A stretch of 64,000 nt of DNA from Oscillospiraceae bacterium (GCA_017436785.1 JAFSCK010000017.1:1-64000); one strand, 5' to 3'; shown: positions 16,317-25,782, numbered from the stretch's first letter. The notes: generated by a model from the sequence alone, not told the origin. Translations and numbers: made by a program.

Positions 16317-16607
16317 TTACTCTTCAAATTCCAGAACGTCCTTGAACTTCTCCTTGAAGATGGCGAAGACGGCATTCAGCACAGCCTCGTCCTCCACAGC
16401 CAGATAGTTCTCCACCTCTTCGTCTACGGGTTCCACTTCCAGAATCACGACGGAGTCATCCTCCTCGTCCTCGGGCATCAGAACCAGATACTCCACACCT
16501 TCGTATTCGATGCAGTCCAGATATTCAAAGTTGACATCCTGACCGTTCTCGTCGGTGAGGGTGAGAATGCTGACTTCCTCTTCGGGCAGCAGGGTTTCGT
16601 TTTCCAT
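16317..16607 (-). CDS. DUF1292 family protein
   Basis: A small acidic protein (96 residues) of the DUF1292/YrzB type, common in Firmicutes. It shows the family pattern of an N-terminal ILTLTDENGQ segment, a CIEYEGVEYLVLMPED central strand pair and VVILEVEP. The function of the family is unknown. The ATG has GGAGGA upstream (minus strand) and a TTGCTT-N17-TATAAT promoter. It is monocistronic and convergent with feoB. Confidence 0.85.
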   Translation of the reverse strand: MENETLLPEEEVSILTLTDENGQDVNFEYLDCIEYEGVEYLVLMPEDEEDDSVVILEVEPVDEEVENYLAVEDEAVLNAVFAIFKEKFKDVLEFEE

Positions 16608-16639
16608 GGGATATCCTCCTGAAAAAGTATTCTGCCTTG

Positions 16640-16668
16640 ATTATACTCCATAGCGCCGGGAAAAGCAA
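16640..16668 (-). promoter_or_regulatory. Probable promoter of the DUF1292 gene
   Basis: On the minus strand TTGCTT (16668-16663), a 17-base spacer and TATAAT (16645-16640). Confidence 0.6.
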
Positions 16669-16712
16669 GCCGAAGCCGGGAGAAATCTTAAGAAATCTCC
16701 CGCAGCAATCTA

Positions 16713-16741
16713 TTGCATTGTGGTCTGTGGTATGGTAAAAT
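16713..16741 (+). promoter_or_regulatory. Probable promoter of the PPIase/C39 lipoprotein gene
   Basis: TTGCAT (16713-16718), a 17-base spacer and TAAAAT (16736-16741), about 38 bases before the ATG at 16779. Confidence 0.5.
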
Positions 16742-16778
16742 CATAAATTATCGTCAAATAAAGGTAGTTGATTTCCCC

Positions 16779-18836
16779 ATGAAGAAAGTATATTTCGCCC
16801 TGCTTCTGGCATCGCTGATGCTGCTGTACGGCTGCGGAAAGGAAGCTGCGCAGGAGACGAAGGCCGACCAGCGGTCTTGGTTCCACGGTGTCTCCGAGGA
16901 AGCCACGGAACCGGCCACAGAGCCTGCCGTCGTACCCACGGTGCCGATGGATGGCGATCCGAAAGATGTGACCTGCAAGGGCAGCTATTCCGCGGAGCTG
17001 ACGGATGCGGTCATTGCCACAGTTGGCGACGCGGAGCTGACCAATGAGCACCTGCAGGTCTGGTACTGGGCGGAGGTGGCCCAGTGGCAGCGGGAGCATC
17101 CGGAGGAGGGGCCGGATTTTCACCAGAGTCTGGATACCCAGCCCTGTGAGATCGACAGCAGCGTCAATTCTTGGCAGCAGTATTTCCTGCGGCAGGCCCT
17201 GAACCGCTGGCATACCGCACAGGCTATGGTGACAGAAAGCAAGACACTCCCCCTGCCTACGGAGGAGGCCTACCGCCCCAATCTGAAAAACCATGAAAAA
17301 TACCTGACAGACCAGCCTGCCACCAAATATCTCTACGGCTACAATGCCTACTATTCCCCCAACACCCTCCATCAGGCGTATTTGGATGCCCTGCCGGACA
17401 CTCTGGCAGCACTGGCAGAGGAAGCAGGCTACGCCAACGTTTCTGCCATGGCAAAGGAGGCCTTCGGCACCACCGAGGCTGGACTGCTGGACTATGCCGA
17501 TACCCTGAACCGGGGCTACATGTATTTTACCCATATGTCCTATTACATCGAACCCACGGCAGAGGAACTGGCAGTCTGGTACGAGGACCACAGCGGTGCA
17601 TTCTCCTCTCAGGAGCAGCTGGTGGATATCCGTCATATGCTGCTGGTGCCGCAGAATGTGATCCTGGAAGAAAATGTCTGGCGTCCTGCGGATGCAGAGC
17701 CGGTCATCATCGAGACTGTGGAGATCCGGGAGGACGGCACGGTGAAGTGCTCCGAAAATGCGTGGCAGATCTGCGAAGAAGATGCCGAGGAAATGCTGGC
17801 AAAATGGAAGAAGGATGTCCGCTCCTCTGAGGCTACCTTTGCAGACCTCGCAAACAAAAATTCCGCCGATACCGGAACCGCTCTGGATGGCGGCGGCTAT
17901 CAGGGCATCCGTAAGGGGCAGCTGATGGAGGCGCTGGATGCATGGTGCTTTGACCCTGCCCGGCAGAGTGGTGATACCACCATCATCCGCAGCGAATATG
18001 GTCTGCATGTGCTGTATTTCTCCCGAAGCTATTGCGCAGGTGAGGCTATGGCAGAGGATGCCTATTATCAGGAGCAGCAGCTTGCCCTGCTGGAAAATGC
18101 CCGTCAGACCTATCCCATGGAAGTGGAGTACAGCGCCATCACGCTGGCGGAAGCTGAGGCAGCCGTAGCTGCCGGGGATATCCTGTATCCTGATATTGCT
18201 CACGAACGGTTCCCGGAGGTCCCGCTGTACCTGCAGCAGGACTACGAGGGCACCATGTACGGCGGCTACCGTATCGTCACCAACGGCTGCGGCATCACCT
18301 CCATGGCCATGCTTGCCAGCTACATGGCAGATGATGAACTGACGCCTCCGGAAATGTGCGCCCGGTATGGCCACTACAGCCACTCCAACGGCACCGACGG
18401 CATGATGTTCAACTATGAGCCTGCTGTCATGGGCTTCTACCTTCGGGAGAAGACTTACGATGCCAAGGTGGCCAAGGCGGCACTGGAAGAAGGCCAGATC
18501 GTCATTTCCCTCCAGCACCCCGGCTACTGGACCCGGGGCGGTCACTACATCGTCTGTGAAAGCATCGATGAAGACAGCTGGGTACAGGTCCGCGATTCCA
18601 ATATCTATAACTATGGCAAGCTCCACACCCATAAAGAAGACCATCACAAGTGGGGAAATATTACCCCGAAATGCGCCGGCTACTGGATCTACGAGGATAA
18701 AGTGACCTCTATCCCCGCCTGCTGCCGCTGCGGCACCGAGGAAACCATTACGGACATCCTGCTGAAGGAAGCCTATACCTGCCGGAAATGCGGGCCGGCA
18801 ATCCTGAGACGGAGCAGCTATTTGCTGGGAGAATGA
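16779..18836 (+). CDS. Lipoprotein fusing parvulin-like foldase and C39-like peptidase
   Basis: A 685-residue protein. The ATG at 16779 starts a lipoprotein signal with lipobox LLYGC. Residues about 65-330 resemble SurA/PrsA chaperones (GDAELTNEHLQVWYW helix region), and about 290-430 a rotamase domain (DIRHMLLVPQ, ATFADLANKNSAD, SEYGLHVLYF). A C39-like papain-fold domain follows (about 480-640) with Gln in VPLYLQQDY, Cys504 in TNGCGITSMAM, His in GGHYIVCES and Asp in VRDSN, so it looks active. The last 40 residues carry CCRCG and CRKCG pairs, possibly a zinc ribbon. It probably folds or processes exported proteins at the outer face of the membrane. The ribosome binding site is weak. Confidence 0.82.
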   Translation: MKKVYFALLLASLMLLYGCGKEAAQETKADQRSWFHGVSEEATEPATEPAVVPTVPMDGDPKDVTCKGSYSAELTDAVIATVGDAELTNEHLQVWYWAEVAQWQREHPEEGPDFHQSLDTQPCEIDSSVNSWQQYFLRQALNRWHTAQAMVTESKTLPLPTEEAYRPNLKNHEKYLTDQPATKYLYGYNAYYSPNTLHQAYLDALPDTLAALAEEAGYANVSAMAKEAFGTTEAGLLDYADTLNRGYMYFTHMSYYIEPTAEELAVWYEDHSGAFSSQEQLVDIRHMLLVPQNVILEENVWRPADAEPVIIETVEIREDGTVKCSENAWQICEEDAEEMLAKWKKDVRSSEATFADLANKNSADTGTALDGGGYQGIRKGQLMEALDAWCFDPARQSGDTTIIRSEYGLHVLYFSRSYCAGEAMAEDAYYQEQQLALLENARQTYPMEVEYSAITLAEAEAAVAAGDILYPDIAHERFPEVPLYLQQDYEGTMYGGYRIVTNGCGITSMAMLASYMADDELTPPEMCARYGHYSHSNGTDGMMFNYEPAVMGFYLREKTYDAKVAKAALEEGQIVISLQHPGYWTRGGHYIVCESIDEDSWVQVRDSNIYNYGKLHTHKEDHHKWGNITPKCAGYWIYEDKVTSIPACCRCGTEETITDILLKEAYTCRKCGPAILRRSSYLLGE

Positions 18837-18907
18837 GAAAAAGACCACCCGCGGAATTTTGACTGCGCCGGATGAACGGTCCCGGCTTGTGCAGACTGCA
18901 TAACAAT

Positions 18908-18944
18908 GCCCCTGTGTAGCGATGATCCTACACAGGGGCTTTTG
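18908..18944. terminator. Rho-independent terminator
   Basis: GCCCCTGTGTAG pairs with CTACACAGGGGC followed by TTTT, between the lipoprotein gene and the convergent LacI regulator. Confidence 0.85.
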
Positions 18945-18990
18945 CTGTTCAGCTTTGCTGAATTGAAAGCGTTTACCGGAGGGCATGCCA

Positions 18991-20022
18991 TTACTTCCCA
19001 ACGGGTTCCGGCAGGGAAATGGTTCTGGGTGTTTTGGGGGCGGGGCCGCAGGAGGCGCGGAGGACCAGCTCTGCATGAAGCAGATGGGTGCTCAGGGGGA
19101 CACCGTTGAGCTGGCAGGACAGGGCGTAGAAGGCGCTTTTGCCCAATGCCGGGCGGTTCTGCCGGATGGTGCTTAGGGGGGGATTGGTATAGCGGCAGAT
19201 GGGGATATCATCGTAGCCCAGAATGCTGATGTCCTCCGGGACCCGCAGACCCAGCTCGTTGCAGTAGAACAGGGCGCTATGGGCCAGAATGTCATGGCTG
19301 CACAAAATGGCGGTGCAGCCGTTTTTCAGCAGCCGGGGCAGATGCTGTGACAGGCAGACATTTACATGGAAGGCGTTGCCCATGACACTGTCATCCGCAG
19401 GCAGGCCGAGATTGGTCATGACCCGCTGGAAGGATAGATAACGCTGCTGGTAGACATAGGCTTCCAGCGCGCTGCTTAAGTAGCCAATCTTGGTATGGCC
19501 GAGGCTGCGCAGGTGCTTGATGGCCAGCGCAATGCTCTCCATGATGTCCACGCCGATGCTGGTGACGTTGGGATTGCCGCTGACATGGTTGTCGTAAAGA
19601 ACTGTGGGGGTGCGGCAGGTCTCAAATTCTGTGATCCAAGGGTCCAGCAGAGACAGTCCGAGGAACAGACCGCCGCAGTAGTTTTCCCGCATCATATATT
19701 CGTCGTAGCGGATCTCCTGCTGCAATTGCAGGGTCAAAGGAACGATCTCTACCTGAAAACCAGCCGGTTCCGCGGCCTGACGGAAGCCTACGATAATATC
19801 ATAGCCGAAATCCTCCGGCTTGGTATATTCCATGTTTAAAATAAAGACAGCCAGCCGGGGCGCCGCATTGCTGCGGTTTAAGCGGGAGTAGCCCAGCTCC
19901 ACTGCTTTTTCCAGCACAGCCTGCTGCATTTTCTTACTGACATCCTTGGCACCATTGAGCGCCTTGGAAACGGTTCCTTTGGAAATTCCCAGCTCCTGTG
20001 CGATATCGTCCAGTGTCGCCAA
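18991..20022 (-). CDS. LacI-family transcriptional regulator (alpha-glucan region)
   Basis: A 343-residue regulator with an N-terminal helix-turn-helix (TLDDIAQELGISKGTVSKAL) and a periplasmic-binding-protein-like sensor domain ending near residue 330. The start is TTG at 20022, preceded by AGGGGGTGAGG; no nearby ATG fits. It is divergent from the debranching enzyme gene and the starch/maltodextrin genes that follow, which are its likely targets. The effector is probably maltose or a related oligosaccharide, by position only. The shared upstream region carries repeated GTTTCG/CGAAAC words that may be its operators. Confidence 0.9.
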   Translation of the reverse strand: MATLDDIAQELGISKGTVSKALNGAKDVSKKMQQAVLEKAVELGYSRLNRSNAAPRLAVFILNMEYTKPEDFGYDIIVGFRQAAEPAGFQVEIVPLTLQLQQEIRYDEYMMRENYCGGLFLGLSLLDPWITEFETCRTPTVLYDNHVSGNPNVTSIGVDIMESIALAIKHLRSLGHTKIGYLSSALEAYVYQQRYLSFQRVMTNLGLPADDSVMGNAFHVNVCLSQHLPRLLKNGCTAILCSHDILAHSALFYCNELGLRVPEDISILGYDDIPICRYTNPPLSTIRQNRPALGKSAFYALSCQLNGVPLSTHLLHAELVLRASCGPAPKTPRTISLPEPVGK

Positions 20023-20338
20023 GTCCTCACCCCCTGAAAATTGGAAAATTTAAACGTATTATAACATATGACTTTTCAAAATGCAAAGGAAATTTGTAAA
20101 AAATGCACAAATTGTTTCGGACGGTTTCGGAAATGCGAAACGCTTGGAAGATATAGATAAAAAGAAAAGACTAAAATTGTGCTAAATGCTGAAAATGGAA
20201 TGGGAGAAGAATGCTGGTTGACGAAAAAACAGAAACGCAATATACTAAAGAAATACAAAACATTACGAAACTTTCTTCTTCCGGCAGCTGCTTGCTTCGG
20301 AGAAAGGCGTATGGAATAGAGAAAAGGAGGGGGATCTT
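20023..20338. promoter_or_regulatory. Divergent promoter region of lacI-type regulator and debranching enzyme
   Basis: This 316-base gap has no gene. A minus-strand promoter TTGCAT-N17-TATAAT (20086-20058) serves the regulator. A plus-strand promoter TTGACG-N17-TATACT (20218-20246) serves the debranching enzyme. Between them are GTTTCGGACGGTTTCGG and GTTTCGGAAATGCGAAAC (about 20115-20155), the latter an inverted repeat fitting a LacI-type operator. Confidence 0.65.
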
Positions 20339-22276
20339 ATGGGCTATTTCTGCGGAAAGCAGGATATGCAGACCCTATCTGCAGCACAAAGATCGTCTTT
20401 TTTGCTGAGCAACGGACTGGGCGGTTACGCCAGCTTGACGGCAGCATACTCGGTTCCCCGGTGCGATCAGGGTATTCTGGTGGCGGCGGTGAAGGCTCCC
20501 AATGAACGGATCACTATGGTGCACCGGATGCGGGAAACCTTAAAGCTGGGGCAGCGGCAGATCTACCTGTCCTCTCAGAGCTTTGCGGGACGGCGGCTGC
20601 AGGAGGATGGGTACCGGTACCTGTCGGGCTTTGCCTATGAATATCTTCCGGTATGGACCTATCAGGAGCGGGGCGTTACGGTCAAGCGGACACTGTGCAT
20701 GGTGCAGGAGAAGAATACCGCAGTGCTGTTCTATGAGATCGAGAACCGGTCAGAAGGTGACTGCACCTTGCAGGCAGAGCCCTTCCTGAAATTTGCGCCC
20801 AAGGAAGAAGCCTTGCTGCAGGCAAAGGAATTTACCTATCAGCGGGGGCAGATCACGGATGGAAAATATACCCTGTATCTGAGCACCGACGGCAATATCC
20901 GCAAGCGCAGTGCTGTCTGGCAGACCCTTGCTTACCCTGAGGATGCCAAGGACGGACGGCCTGACCGCGGCCTGACCGGCTGCTGCTGCCGGATCACGAA
21001 GACCATTCCGGCGGGAAGCAGCGGAAAACTCAGCATCGTGTTTTCTATGGAGCCAAAGCCTGCCGCAGCAGAAAAGCTATTGGCGGAGGCACTGGCCTAT
21101 CAGAAAAAGCTGGACGAAGCGTGCCCCTTTACCGATCCCATGGCCCGGCGGCTGGCCCGGAGCGCCGACGCCTACATTGCCCGGCGGGATTCCACTGGGG
21201 AGAAGACCATTCTGGCAGGCTACCCCCTGTTCAGCGACTGGGGACGGGATACCATGATCGCCCTGCCGGGCTGCTGTCTGGCGACCGGACGGTATGACGA
21301 TGCCAAGAGCATTCTGCGGACCTTCCTTGCCTATGAAAAGGACGGTCTGGTACCGAATCTGTTCCCGGAGGGCGAAAGCCAGCCGATGTATAATACGGTA
21401 GATGCGGCCCTGTTGCTGATCGACAGCCTGTGGCAATATGTCCGGCGCACAGCGGATAAGGATTTTGTCCAGGAAGCATGGCCTGTTATGGAGCGGATCG
21501 TTGCGAATTACCGCAAGGGTACCCACCATTCTATTGGCATGGACAGCGACGGCCTGATCTTTGCCGGCGGCGGTCTGGATCAGGTGACATGGATGGATGT
21601 CTGTGTCAACGGCCATTTGCCTACCCCCCGCCATGGCAAGCCGGTGGAGATCAATGCCTACTGGTATAACGCCCTGCGGATCATGGATGCGCTGGCAAAG
21701 GAGCTTTCTCTGGATGGGAAGGATTACGCTGTACTGGCGGAGCGGGTCAAGGCTTCCTTCTGTGAGAAATTCTATATGGAAGACAGGGGCTATCTGAAGG
21801 ATGTGCTCTCCGGCACTGCTGCCGACACCCAGCTGCGCTGCAACCAGATCTGGGCAGTGTCCATGGCATTTACCATGCTGAGCCCGGAGCAGGAGAAAAA
21901 CGTGGTGGAGACGGTGTTCCGGCACCTGTATACCCCTTGCGGATTGCGGACCTTGTCCCCGGAGGATCCGGAGTATCATCCTACCTACGGCGGCGCACAG
22001 GTGCAGCGGGATATGGCCTACCATCAGGGCACCACATGGGTCTTCCCTATGGGCGGCTATTATTTGGCCTATTTGAAGGTCCATGGCTACAGTGAGGAGG
22101 CTGTTCGGTATGTCCGGCAGCAGCTATCCGCGCTGGAAAGCATGATGGCAGAGGGCTGCATGGGCCAGCTGCCGGAAATCTACGACGGCCAGTTCCCCGG
22201 TGAGGGCAAGGGCTGCTTTGCGCAGGCATGGAGCGTAGGCGAAATGCTGCGGGTCTTTGAGGCACTGGAAAAATGA
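20339..22276 (+). CDS. Glycogen debranching enzyme (amylo-alpha-1,6-glucosidase)
   Basis: Hydrolyses alpha-1,6 branch points of glycogen or limit dextrins in the cytoplasm. The 645-residue protein has the N-terminal beta domain signature FLLSNGLGGYASL and a C-terminal (alpha/alpha)6 domain of the GDE_C type with DWGRDTMIALPGCCLATGRY (catalytic Asp region), NTVDAALLLIDSLWQY, QVTWMDVCVNG and TTWVFPMGGYYLAYL. There is no signal peptide. AAAAGGAGG precedes the ATG at 20339. It begins a run with GH13 glucosidase and MalQ, so branched maltodextrins imported by the MalEFG system are the likely substrate. Confidence 0.92.
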   Translation: MGYFCGKQDMQTLSAAQRSSFLLSNGLGGYASLTAAYSVPRCDQGILVAAVKAPNERITMVHRMRETLKLGQRQIYLSSQSFAGRRLQEDGYRYLSGFAYEYLPVWTYQERGVTVKRTLCMVQEKNTAVLFYEIENRSEGDCTLQAEPFLKFAPKEEALLQAKEFTYQRGQITDGKYTLYLSTDGNIRKRSAVWQTLAYPEDAKDGRPDRGLTGCCCRITKTIPAGSSGKLSIVFSMEPKPAAAEKLLAEALAYQKKLDEACPFTDPMARRLARSADAYIARRDSTGEKTILAGYPLFSDWGRDTMIALPGCCLATGRYDDAKSILRTFLAYEKDGLVPNLFPEGESQPMYNTVDAALLLIDSLWQYVRRTADKDFVQEAWPVMERIVANYRKGTHHSIGMDSDGLIFAGGGLDQVTWMDVCVNGHLPTPRHGKPVEINAYWYNALRIMDALAKELSLDGKDYAVLAERVKASFCEKFYMEDRGYLKDVLSGTAADTQLRCNQIWAVSMAFTMLSPEQEKNVVETVFRHLYTPCGLRTLSPEDPEYHPTYGGAQVQRDMAYHQGTTWVFPMGGYYLAYLKVHGYSEEAVRYVRQQLSALESMMAEGCMGQLPEIYDGQFPGEGKGCFAQAWSVGEMLRVFEALEK

Positions 22277-22289
22277 TTGTTAGAAGTTG

Positions 22290-22412
22290 TTATCGCGAAC
22301 CAGTCCGCAGACTGGTGTGGCGATCTCCTGTATAATGGGATTACCTGTTATTTCAGAATGATCAATGAAGATTCAGGAGATTGCCACGTCGCTGCCGCTC
22401 CTCGCAATGACA
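22290..22412. repeat. Family A palindromic repeat, copy 4 (mixed arms)
   Basis: The left arm has CCAGTCCGCAGACTGG followed by TGTGGCGATCTCC, and the right arm is the inverse GAGATTGCCACGTCG...CTCCTCGCAATGACAT. It lies between the debranching enzyme and the GH13 glucosidase genes. Confidence 0.75.
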
Positions 22413-22437
22413 TGTATTTTACGAAAAGTGAGGCTTT

Positions 22438-24081
22438 ATGGCAAAACTGAAATTAGACAAAACCAAATGGGGCTGGTGGCAGTCTGCCGTCTTCTACCAG
22501 ATCTATCCCAAGAGCTTTCTGGATACCAACGGCGACGGCGTGGGTGATCTGAAGGGCATTATTTCCAAGCTGGACTATCTGGAAAACTTAGGCATCGACG
22601 GCATCTGGATGTCTCCTGTGTGTGCATCCCCTCAGGTGGACAACGGCTATGACATCTCCGATTACTGCGCCATCGATCCCATGTTCGGCACACTGGAGGA
22701 CATGGACACCCTGATCGCCGAGGCGAAGAAGCGGGGTATCTCCATCATTCTGGACTTGGTGCTGAACCATTGCTCCGAACAGCATCAGTGGTTCCAAGAG
22801 GCCCTGAAGGGCCGGGACAATCCCTATCATGACTACTTCATCTGGCGGGATGGGGAACCGGATTGCCCGCCCAATGAGATGCGGGCCACCTTCGGCGGCT
22901 CTGCATGGACCTACGTGCCGGAGCTGAAGCAGTGGTATTTCCACCAGTTTGCGGTGGAGCAGCCGGACCTGAACTGGGAGAATCCGGAAATGCGCCGGGA
23001 GCTGTATCAGACCATCCGCTTCTGGGTGGACCGGGGCGTGGAGGGCTTCCGTCTGGATGTCATCGACCAGATCGGCAAGGATGCCGACAAGCAGATCACC
23101 AACAACGGGCCCCGGCTCCATGAATACCTGCGGGAGCTGTCTGCCGAGGCCTTCAAGGAGGAAGGCTTGGTATCCGTGGGTGAGGCTTGGGGCGCTGATA
23201 CGGAGCGGGCCAAGCTCTACAGTGCCCCCGATGCCAGCGAGCTGTCCATGGTGTTCCAGTTTGAACACATCTGCTTGGATCAGGAGCCCGGCAAGGATAA
23301 GTGGGACACCATCCCCTTGAGCCTGCCGAAGCTGAAACAGTGCTACGACCGCTGGCAGCGGGAGCTCCACGGCAAGGGCTGGAACAGCCTGTTCCTGAAC
23401 AACCACGACCTGCCCCGTACCGTGTCCCGCTGGGGCAATGACGGGAAATACCGGGTGGAATCTGCCAAAATGCTGGCCACCATGCTCCATGGCATGGAGG
23501 GAACGCCCTACATCTTCCAAGGCGAAGAGCTGGGCATGACCAATATCCGGCTGGATATCCAGCAGCATGTGGACATTGAGACTTTGAATGTCTACAAGGA
23601 GCGCCTCGAACAGGGATATGATCCTGAGGAGGTCATGGCTTCCATTCACGCCAGAAGCCGGGACAACGCCCGGACTCCCATGCAGTGGACGGCAGGGGAG
23701 AAGGCAGGCTTCACCACCGGAAAGGCTTGGATGCCCCTGAATCCCAACCATACCGAGATCAACGCAGAGGCTGCGCTGGCTGACCCTGATTCCGTCTTCC
23801 ATTATTACCGGAAGCTCATCGAGCTGCGCAAGAGCAAGGATGTCTTCCGCAGCGGCAGCTTTACCCTGCTGTGCCCCGAGGATGAGAATATCTTCGCTTA
23901 CACCCGGGATACAGAGAAGGAACATCTGCTGGTGGTCTGTAACTTTACGGACAAGACCCTGCCCTTCGACGCACCGGAGAACTTCCGGGGCGCGGAGATG
24001 ATCCTCAGCAACTACAATGACGGCTGCAGCGAACTGCTGCCCTATGAGGCGGTCATGCTGTATTACGAAGATGTGGAATAA
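22438..24081 (+). CDS. GH13 alpha-glucosidase (oligo-1,6-glucosidase type)
   Basis: Cytoplasmic glycoside hydrolase that releases glucose from maltodextrins or isomaltose-type ends. The 547-residue protein starts WWQSAVFYQIYPKSF and has the four GH13 regions: DLVLNHCSEQH, GFRLDVID (nucleophile Asp207), VGEAWGAD (acid/base Glu249) and NNHDLPR (Asp324). The QIYPKSFLDTNGDGVGD loop fits the GH13_31 oligo-1,6-glucosidase/trehalose-6-phosphate hydrolase group. The start has GTGAGG upstream. Neighbours are debranching enzyme and MalQ. Exact linkage preference is open. Confidence 0.92.
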   Translation: MAKLKLDKTKWGWWQSAVFYQIYPKSFLDTNGDGVGDLKGIISKLDYLENLGIDGIWMSPVCASPQVDNGYDISDYCAIDPMFGTLEDMDTLIAEAKKRGISIILDLVLNHCSEQHQWFQEALKGRDNPYHDYFIWRDGEPDCPPNEMRATFGGSAWTYVPELKQWYFHQFAVEQPDLNWENPEMRRELYQTIRFWVDRGVEGFRLDVIDQIGKDADKQITNNGPRLHEYLRELSAEAFKEEGLVSVGEAWGADTERAKLYSAPDASELSMVFQFEHICLDQEPGKDKWDTIPLSLPKLKQCYDRWQRELHGKGWNSLFLNNHDLPRTVSRWGNDGKYRVESAKMLATMLHGMEGTPYIFQGEELGMTNIRLDIQQHVDIETLNVYKERLEQGYDPEEVMASIHARSRDNARTPMQWTAGEKAGFTTGKAWMPLNPNHTEINAEAALADPDSVFHYYRKLIELRKSKDVFRSGSFTLLCPEDENIFAYTRDTEKEHLLVVCNFTDKTLPFDAPENFRGAEMILSNYNDGCSELLPYEAVMLYYEDVE

Positions 24082-24092
24082 AATCGTATAAA

Positions 24093-24120
24093 GTAGGGTG
24101 GGGTCATGACCCTGCCCTAC
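24093..24120. repeat. Family B palindrome between GH13 and malQ
   Basis: A single palindrome, GTAGGGTGGGGTCATGACCC then TGCCCTAC, with two compensating differences from the common form. Confidence 0.7.
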
Positions 24121-24160
24121 ATAGCGCATATTGTCACTACACAAAAAAGGAGAAACGACG

Positions 24161-25726
24161 ATGAAACGATTCAGCGGTGTGTTGCTGTCTGTCACCAGCC
24201 TGCCTTCCAAGTATGGCATCGGCTGCTTTGACAAGGCGGCGTATGATTTTGTGGACTGGCTGGAGAAGTCCGGTCAGCGGTACTGGCAGATCCTGCCTCT
24301 GGGCAGCACCTCCCATACTGGTGCCTTTGATTCTCCCTATCAGGCTTATTCCGCCTTTGCCGGCAGCCCCTACTTCATCTCTCTGGATGCGCTGGTGGAG
24401 GAGGGCGTGCTGAAGCAGGAGGAAGTGGATGCTGTGGACTTTGGCTCCGATCCTGGCAAGGTGGACTACAAGGCCCTGTTTGAAAAGCGCCTGCCCCTGC
24501 TGCACAAGGCTTATGAGCGCAGCGATGTCAGCCACAACGCCGGTTTTAATGCCTTCTGTGCAGAGAATTTCTGGTGGCTGGATGATTACGCCCTGTTTAT
24601 GGCTGTCCGGGAGTTCTTCGGCGGTGCCGGCTGGACCCAGTGGCCCGAGGATATCCGGATGCATTATGGTCCTGCGCTGGATTACTACCGGGGCAAGCTG
24701 TACTTCGAGGTGGAGTTCCAGAAGTACCTGCAGTTTAAGTTCTACGAGCAGTGGAGCGCCCTCAAGAAATACGCCAACGACCGCCATATTCTGATCGTGG
24801 GCGATATGCCCATCTATGTTTCTCCCGACGGCAGCGATGTCTGGGCCCAGCCGGAGATGTTCCAGCTGGATGAGCAGAACCGTCCCACCCAGATCGCAGG
24901 CTGTCCTCCCGATAGCTTTGCTGCCGACGGTCAGGTCTGGGGCAACCCTCTGTACCGTTGGGACTACCATAAGGCTACCGGCTACCATTGGTGGGTCACC
25001 CGTATGTGGTACAGCTATAAGCTGTTCGATATGGTCCGGCTGGATCATTTCCGGGGCTTTGACGAGTATTTTGCCATCCCCGCAGGTTCTGCTACAGCCA
25101 AGGACGGCCACTGGGAAAAGGGCCCCGGCATGGACCTGTTCAACACCCTGAAGTGGAAGCTGGGAGACCGGCCCGTTATTGCAGAGGATTTGGGTCTGCT
25201 GACCGATGGCGTACGCCAGCTGGTGAAAGACAGCGGCTATCCCAATATGAAGGTCATCCAGTTCGCCTACGATGCAGCGGATATCGGCGGCGCCAATGAA
25301 TATCTGCCCCATAACTATACCAATAACTGCGTGGTCTACACCGGCACCCATGACAATGAGACCATCTCCGGCTGGTTTGCAGGTCTGGGTAAGGAAAACA
25401 AGGAGCACATCCGCGCTTACCTGCGGGATCAGGATACTGCCAACAAGTGGATGTACAAAAAGCTCATCGACCTTGCGATGATGTGCTGTGCGGATACCTG
25501 CATCATCCCCATGCAGGACTGGCTGGGCTTAGACAACAGCGCCCGGATGAATACCCCCGGAACCGTGGATGCGAACTGGAGCTGGCGGCTGCTGCCCGGT
25601 CAGGTCACGGAGGAATTGGGGGAGGAAGTCCGTAACGTTACGAAACGTTTCGGACGGGCAAATTGGGATGCGCTGAACGCACTGGAGAAAAGACAGGATC
25701 CGGGACGGAATAAAAACGAAGAATAA
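24161..25726 (+). CDS. malQ: 4-alpha-glucanotransferase (GH77, MalQ)
   Basis: Transfers glucan chains between maltodextrins, feeding debranching and phosphorolysis. The 521-residue protein has GH77 motifs: SVTSLPSKYGIG at the N-terminus, MVRLDHFRGF (nucleophile Asp295), VIAEDLG (Glu342) and GTHDNET (Asp398). I set the start at ATG 24161 after AAAAGGAG; an upstream in-frame TTG lacks a site. Close to its 3' end (about 25633-25652) the coding sequence contains TAACGTTACGAAACGTTTCG, two overlapping palindromes that look like LacI-type operator sequence. A related but truncated MalQ-like protein is encoded at 32.5 kb. Confidence 0.95.
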   Translation: MKRFSGVLLSVTSLPSKYGIGCFDKAAYDFVDWLEKSGQRYWQILPLGSTSHTGAFDSPYQAYSAFAGSPYFISLDALVEEGVLKQEEVDAVDFGSDPGKVDYKALFEKRLPLLHKAYERSDVSHNAGFNAFCAENFWWLDDYALFMAVREFFGGAGWTQWPEDIRMHYGPALDYYRGKLYFEVEFQKYLQFKFYEQWSALKKYANDRHILIVGDMPIYVSPDGSDVWAQPEMFQLDEQNRPTQIAGCPPDSFAADGQVWGNPLYRWDYHKATGYHWWVTRMWYSYKLFDMVRLDHFRGFDEYFAIPAGSATAKDGHWEKGPGMDLFNTLKWKLGDRPVIAEDLGLLTDGVRQLVKDSGYPNMKVIQFAYDAADIGGANEYLPHNYTNNCVVYTGTHDNETISGWFAGLGKENKEHIRAYLRDQDTANKWMYKKLIDLAMMCCADTCIIPMQDWLGLDNSARMNTPGTVDANWSWRLLPGQVTEELGEEVRNVTKRFGRANWDALNALEKRQDPGRNKNEE

Positions 25727-25782
25727 ATGAATATTGGTTAAAATAACCAAAATATGAACAAGAAATTTTACAAATACGATTG

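Noticed and set aside
16710..19076. Minus-strand open frame of 788 codons opposite the PPIase/C39 lipoprotein gene
   Set aside because: Covers a terminator and the end of the convergent lacI-type gene, and lacks protein-like motifs.
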